Shown here in pieces: positions 61,100 to 64,000 of a DNA stretch of 64,000 nucleotides (position 1 is the stretch's first letter; every line of letters starts with the position of its first letter). The stretch covers positions 372,001-436,000 of the forward strand of contig NZ_CP102355.1 of the NCBI RefSeq assembly GCF_009696685.2, in the 5' to 3' direction. The notes under the pieces were generated by a model. The model had not been told where the DNA came from. It saw only the letters and a list, made by a program, of their open reading frames with translations, and did not search any database. Origin of the DNA: Paracoccus sp. SMMA_5_TC (GTDB lineage Bacteria > Pseudomonadota > Alphaproteobacteria > Rhodobacterales > Rhodobacteraceae). Both the position numbers and the translations under genes were made by a program.

Positions 61100-64000
61100 T
61101 CGCCCGGCTCCCTTCCTTGTCGAAAAACACCGGATCGACGATCCGCGCCTTGTAGCTTTCCTGCCCGGCGACCGGGAATTCCAGGATTTCACCCATCCGC
61201 TCGGGACCACGCCGCACCAGTCCCATGGCGATGGGACGGTTCAGCGTCGGCGACATATAGGTCGAGGTCACGCGACCCTGGGTATTGCGCTGGCCATTGG
61301 CGTTGCGCCCTTCGTCGACGGCATAGACGCCATCGGGCAGCACCCGCCCATCCAGGCTTTCCAGCCCGACCAGCTTCCAGCGTTCGGGGTCGGTCATGTG
61401 ACTGCGCTCTTGCGCGCGCTTGCCCAGATAGTCGGGCTTCTTCTTGCCGATGGCCCAGTTCAGGCCCAGATCCTGCGGGATCACCGTGCCGTCGGTTTCA
61501 TCGCCGATCATGATGAAGCCCTTTTCGGCGCGCATGACATGCATCGCCTCGGTGCCATAGGGGGTGATGCCAAGGTCCTGCCCGGCGTGATGCAGCTTTT
61601 CCCACAGCTCCAGCCCGCGGCCGGCCGGCACCGCCACCTCGAAGGACAATTCGCCCGAGAAGCTGATGCGATAGACCCGCGCGGGGATGCCGGCGATCTT
61701 GCCCTCGGCCCAACCCATGAAGGGCAGCGCCTCGGCCGACAGGTCCATGCCGCCCAGCCGTTGCAGCAGCATCCGCGCCTTGGGGCCGACCACGGCCACC
61801 TGCGCCCATTGTTCGGTGACATTGGCGGTATAGACCTGCCAGTCCCACCATTCGCATTGCAGCCAGTCCTCGAAATGGGCGTGCATGCGGTCGGCGCCGC
61901 CGGTAGTGGTGTGCACCAGCCAGGTGTCGTCCGAAAGCCGCGCGGCCACGCCATCGTCGATCAGGAAGCCGTTTTCGTTGCAGATCAAGCCGTAGCGGCA
62001 CTTGCCCACCGGCAGGGTGGACATGGTGCCGGTATAGATCATGTCCAGGAACCGCCCGGCATCGGGGCCCTCGACGATGATCTTGCCCAGGGTCGAGGCA
62101 TCCAGCGTCCCCACCCCGGCGCGCACCGCCCGCACCTCGCGCGCGACCGCCTCGGCATGGCTTTCGCCCGGTGCCGGGTAGCAATAGGGCCGCCGCCAAT
62201 GACCCACGGGTTCGAAAAACGCGCCGCGCGCCTGGTGCCAGCCATGCATCGGCGTCTTGCGCAGCGGCTGGAACAGCTCGCCCCGGGCCTCGCCGGCGAT
62301 GGTGCCCAGCGTCAGCGGCGTATAGGGCGGGCGGAAGGTGGTGGTGCCGGTCTGCGGGATCGGCTGGTTCAGCGCATTGGACAGCACCGCCAGGCCATTG
62401 ATGTTGCTGACCTTGCCCTGGTCGGTGGCCATGCCCAAGGTGGTATAGCGCTTGGTGTGCTCGACGCTGTGATAGCCCTCTTGCGCGGCCAGTTCGACGT
62501 CCGACACTTTCACGTCGTTCTGGAAATCCAGCCACATCTTGAACTTCATCTTCCGGGTGGCATGGGCGGGCATCACCCAGACCGGCATCACCGCAGCCTC
62601 GTCCGCGGCCCCGGTCAGATCGGCCACCCGCAGGTCGCCGGCCGCCGCCCCCACGACCGAGGCCATGGCCCGCCCGTCGGCGCCGGTGGGCGGGCGGGTC
62701 GGGTCGGGGGCGAACAAGCTGTCGGCATCCGACCAGGTCAGCTTGCCGCCGCAATGGCTCCACAGATGCACGACCGGCGACCAGCCGCCGGACATGGCGA
62801 GGCAATCGGCCTCGACGATCTCGGTCACCTCGCCCGAGCCGGAATGTGCGCACAGCTTGACCGCCTCGACCGATTGGCCGCCCTTGACGCCGGCGATCGC
62901 GCTGCCGGTCAGCACGCGGATGCCCAGCGCCCGCACCGCCGCCGGCAAGGCGCCATTGGCGTGGCTGCGGGCATCGATCACCGCCGCGACCGTCAGCCCG
63001 GCCTGATGCGCGACCAGCGCGGTGCGGTAGGCGTCATCGTTGTTCGTCACCACCACGATGCGCCGGCCGGGCGCCACGCCGTAATTGTCGATGTAATCGC
63101 GCACGGCCGAGGCCAGCATCACCCCCGGCACGTCATTGCCGGCAAAGCTCAGCGGCCGTTCCAGCGCGCCGGTGGCCACCACCACATGACCGGCGCGGAT
63201 GCGCCACAGCCGCTGGCGCGGCAGGCCGGCGTTGGGGTCGTGATCGGCCAGCGCCTCGCGCGCCAGCAGATAGCCGTGATCGTAAAGCCCGGTGGCCATG
63301 GTCGAGCGGCGCAACACTACCCCCGGCAGCGCCCGCAATTCCTGCAGCAAGGCATCGACGCGGGACTGGCCGTCGGCGTGGTCTGTCGGGGTGCGGCCGC
63401 CGAAATGCGGCGTCTGTTCCACCACCCAGACCGACTTGCCCGCGCGCGCCGCATCGCGCGCCGCGCTCAACCCGGCAATGCCGCCACCGACCACCACCAC
63501 ATCGACATGGGCATAGGCCTGTTCGTAGCGGTCGGGATCGGCCTCGGTCGGCGCCTTGCCCAGCCCGGCCGAACGGCGGATCACCGGCTCGAACACATGT
63601 TTCCAGAAGCCGCGCGGATGCATGAAGGTCTTGTAATAGAACCCGGCCGGAAAGAACCGATACAGCCAGTTGTTCACCGCCCCCACATCGGCGTTCAGGC
63701 TGGGCCAGCAGTTCTGCGGCATCGCCACCATGCCGCCGACCAGGGGCGTGGTGGTGGCGCGCTGGTTCGGTTCGAACCGGCCACCCTGCCCCAGACCCAG
63801 CAGGGCGTTGGGCTCCTCGACCCCCGAGGCGATCGGGCCGCGCGGTCGGTGATACTTGAAGCTGCGCCCCATCAGCAGCTGGCCGTTGGCCAGCAGGGCC
63901 GAGGCCAGCGTGTCGCCGACCAGGCCCCGCATCTGGCGCCCGTCAAAGCGGAAGGGCAGCTGATAGGCGCGGTCGATCAGGCGGCCGCCACGCGGCAGGC
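61092..64000 (-). CDS. soxA: Sarcosine oxidase alpha subunit (missing only the extreme N-terminus)
   Basis: About 969 residues lie in the window, from LPRGGRLIDRAYQLPFRFDG at the edge; the start codon should be only a few codons outside. The N-terminal part has the DGRQMRGLVGDTLASALLAN ferredoxin-like region, then the FAD/NAD domain VVVGGGIAGLSAARDAARAG, and the C-terminal half is the aminomethyltransferase (GcvT) folate-binding domain (ARGAFFEPVGHWRRP, VRAGVGTLDASTLGKI). The enzyme demethylates sarcosine to glycine with tetrahydrofolate, making methylene-THF and H2O2. SoxG follows; SoxB and SoxD would be upstream, outside the window. Confidence 0.95.
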   Translation of the reverse strand, partial: LPRGGRLIDRAYQLPFRFDGRQMRGLVGDTLASALLANGQLLMGRSFKYHRPRGPIASGVEEPNALLGLGQGGRFEPNQRATTTPLVGGMVAMPQNCWPSLNADVGAVNNWLYRFFPAGFYYKTFMHPRGFWKHVFEPVIRRSAGLGKAPTEADPDRYEQAYAHVDVVVVGGGIAGLSAARDAARAGKSVWVVEQTPHFGGRTPTDHADGQSRVDALLQELRALPGVVLRRSTMATGLYDHGYLLAREALADHDPNAGLPRQRLWRIRAGHVVVATGALERPLSFAGNDVPGVMLASAVRDYIDNYGVAPGRRIVVVTNNDDAYRTALVAHQAGLTVAAVIDARSHANGALPAAVRALGIRVLTGSAIAGVKGGQSVEAVKLCAHSGSGEVTEIVEADCLAMSGGWSPVVHLWSHCGGKLTWSDADSLFAPDPTRPPTGADGRAMASVVGAAAGDLRVADLTGAADEAAVMPVWVMPAHATRKMKFKMWLDFQNDVKVSDVELAAQEGYHSVEHTKRYTTLGMATDQGKVSNINGLAVLSNALNQPIPQTGTTTFRPPYTPLTLGTIAGEARGELFQPLRKTPMHGWHQARGAFFEPVGHWRRPYCYPAPGESHAEAVAREVRAVRAGVGTLDASTLGKIIVEGPDAGRFLDMIYTGTMSTLPVGKCRYGLICNENGFLIDDGVAARLSDDTWLVHTTTGGADRMHAHFEDWLQCEWWDWQVYTANVTEQWAQVAVVGPKARMLLQRLGGMDLSAEALPFMGWAEGKIAGIPARVYRISFSGELSFEVAVPAGRGLELWEKLHHAGQDLGITPYGTEAMHVMRAEKGFIMIGDETDGTVIPQDLGLNWAIGKKKPDYLGKRAQERSHMTDPERWKLVGLESLDGRVLPDGVYAVDEGRNANGQRNTQGRVTSTYMSPTLNRPIAMGLVRRGPERMGEILEFPVAGQESYKARIVDPVFFDKEGSRANG

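Overview
The window is a GC-rich (roughly two thirds G+C) chromosomal segment from an alphaproteobacterium of the Rhodobacteraceae, most likely Paracoccus or a close relative. This rests on protein style (SdhC/SdhD, a two-lipoyl SucB, a one-cysteine DksA), on family-typical gene groups (mdh-suc, folB-folP-glmM, yfgM-bamB-der) and on beta-methylmalyl-CoA / ethylmalonyl-CoA pathway genes beside sdh. Genes are tightly packed, often with ATGA or TGATG stop/start overlaps. I see no insertion sequence, prophage, CRISPR array or rRNA; there is one tRNA (Gly, anticodon TCC). The region reads as stable core genome.

Layout. 1-3.95 kb (minus): the 5' end of sdhA, then sdhD and sdhC, preceded on the same strand by mcl2 - nnrU-like - DUF1737-like - mch. 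4.0-4.8 kb: a TauE/SafE permease, divergent from mdh. 5-16.5 kb (plus): mdh with a terminator, then sucC-sucD-[family 2 glycosyltransferase]-sucA-sucB-[small protein]-[MAPEG protein]-lpd, closed by a terminator. 16.6-20.8 kb: lytic transglycosylase lipoprotein, GNAT, MoxR ATPase, DksA, DJ-1/PfpI protein and an FAD monooxygenase whose only good start is CTG. 20.8-30.9 kb (minus): glmM, folP, folB with a C-terminal extension, a SleB-type cell-wall hydrolase, a divergent PPDK-like protein, glyS, a DUF6446-like protein and glyQ. 31-36 kb: a secreted SPOR-like protein, trkH, tRNA-Gly, a 27-aa membrane peptide, an XpaC-like protein and truA. 36-40 kb: a phosphoglycosyl transferase, UspA, CPBP protease, Nfu scaffold, tsaB, rimI. 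39.8-45.2 kb: a BMP-type nucleoside ABC importer plus purine nucleoside phosphorylase. 45-50.8 kb: mnmH, L,D-transpeptidase, a Cys/His-rich candidate leader ORF with a copper ATPase, SGNH esterase, rpmB. 51-61 kb: meaB, SoxS-like thioredoxin, serS, a membrane protein, der-bamB-yfgM, rarD, sodB, a secreted protein. 61-64 kb: soxG and soxA (sarcosine oxidase), cut by the window edge.

How it fits together. The left third is a TCA-cycle block: succinate dehydrogenase, malate dehydrogenase, succinyl-CoA ligase and the 2-oxoglutarate dehydrogenase complex, next to C4/C5 acyl-CoA chemistry (Mch, Mcl2). The most interesting regulatory signal is a pair of GTGATCAC palindromes with exactly 21 bp between centres, present upstream of both sdhC and sucC. 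It looks like a two-site operator for one regulator joining the two TCA operons; the regulator itself is not in the window. Other points for follow-up are the glycosyltransferase translationally coupled to sucA, a possible internal start in sucB, the PPDK-like protein with a changed ATP site, and the Cys/His-rich ORF before the copper ATPase.
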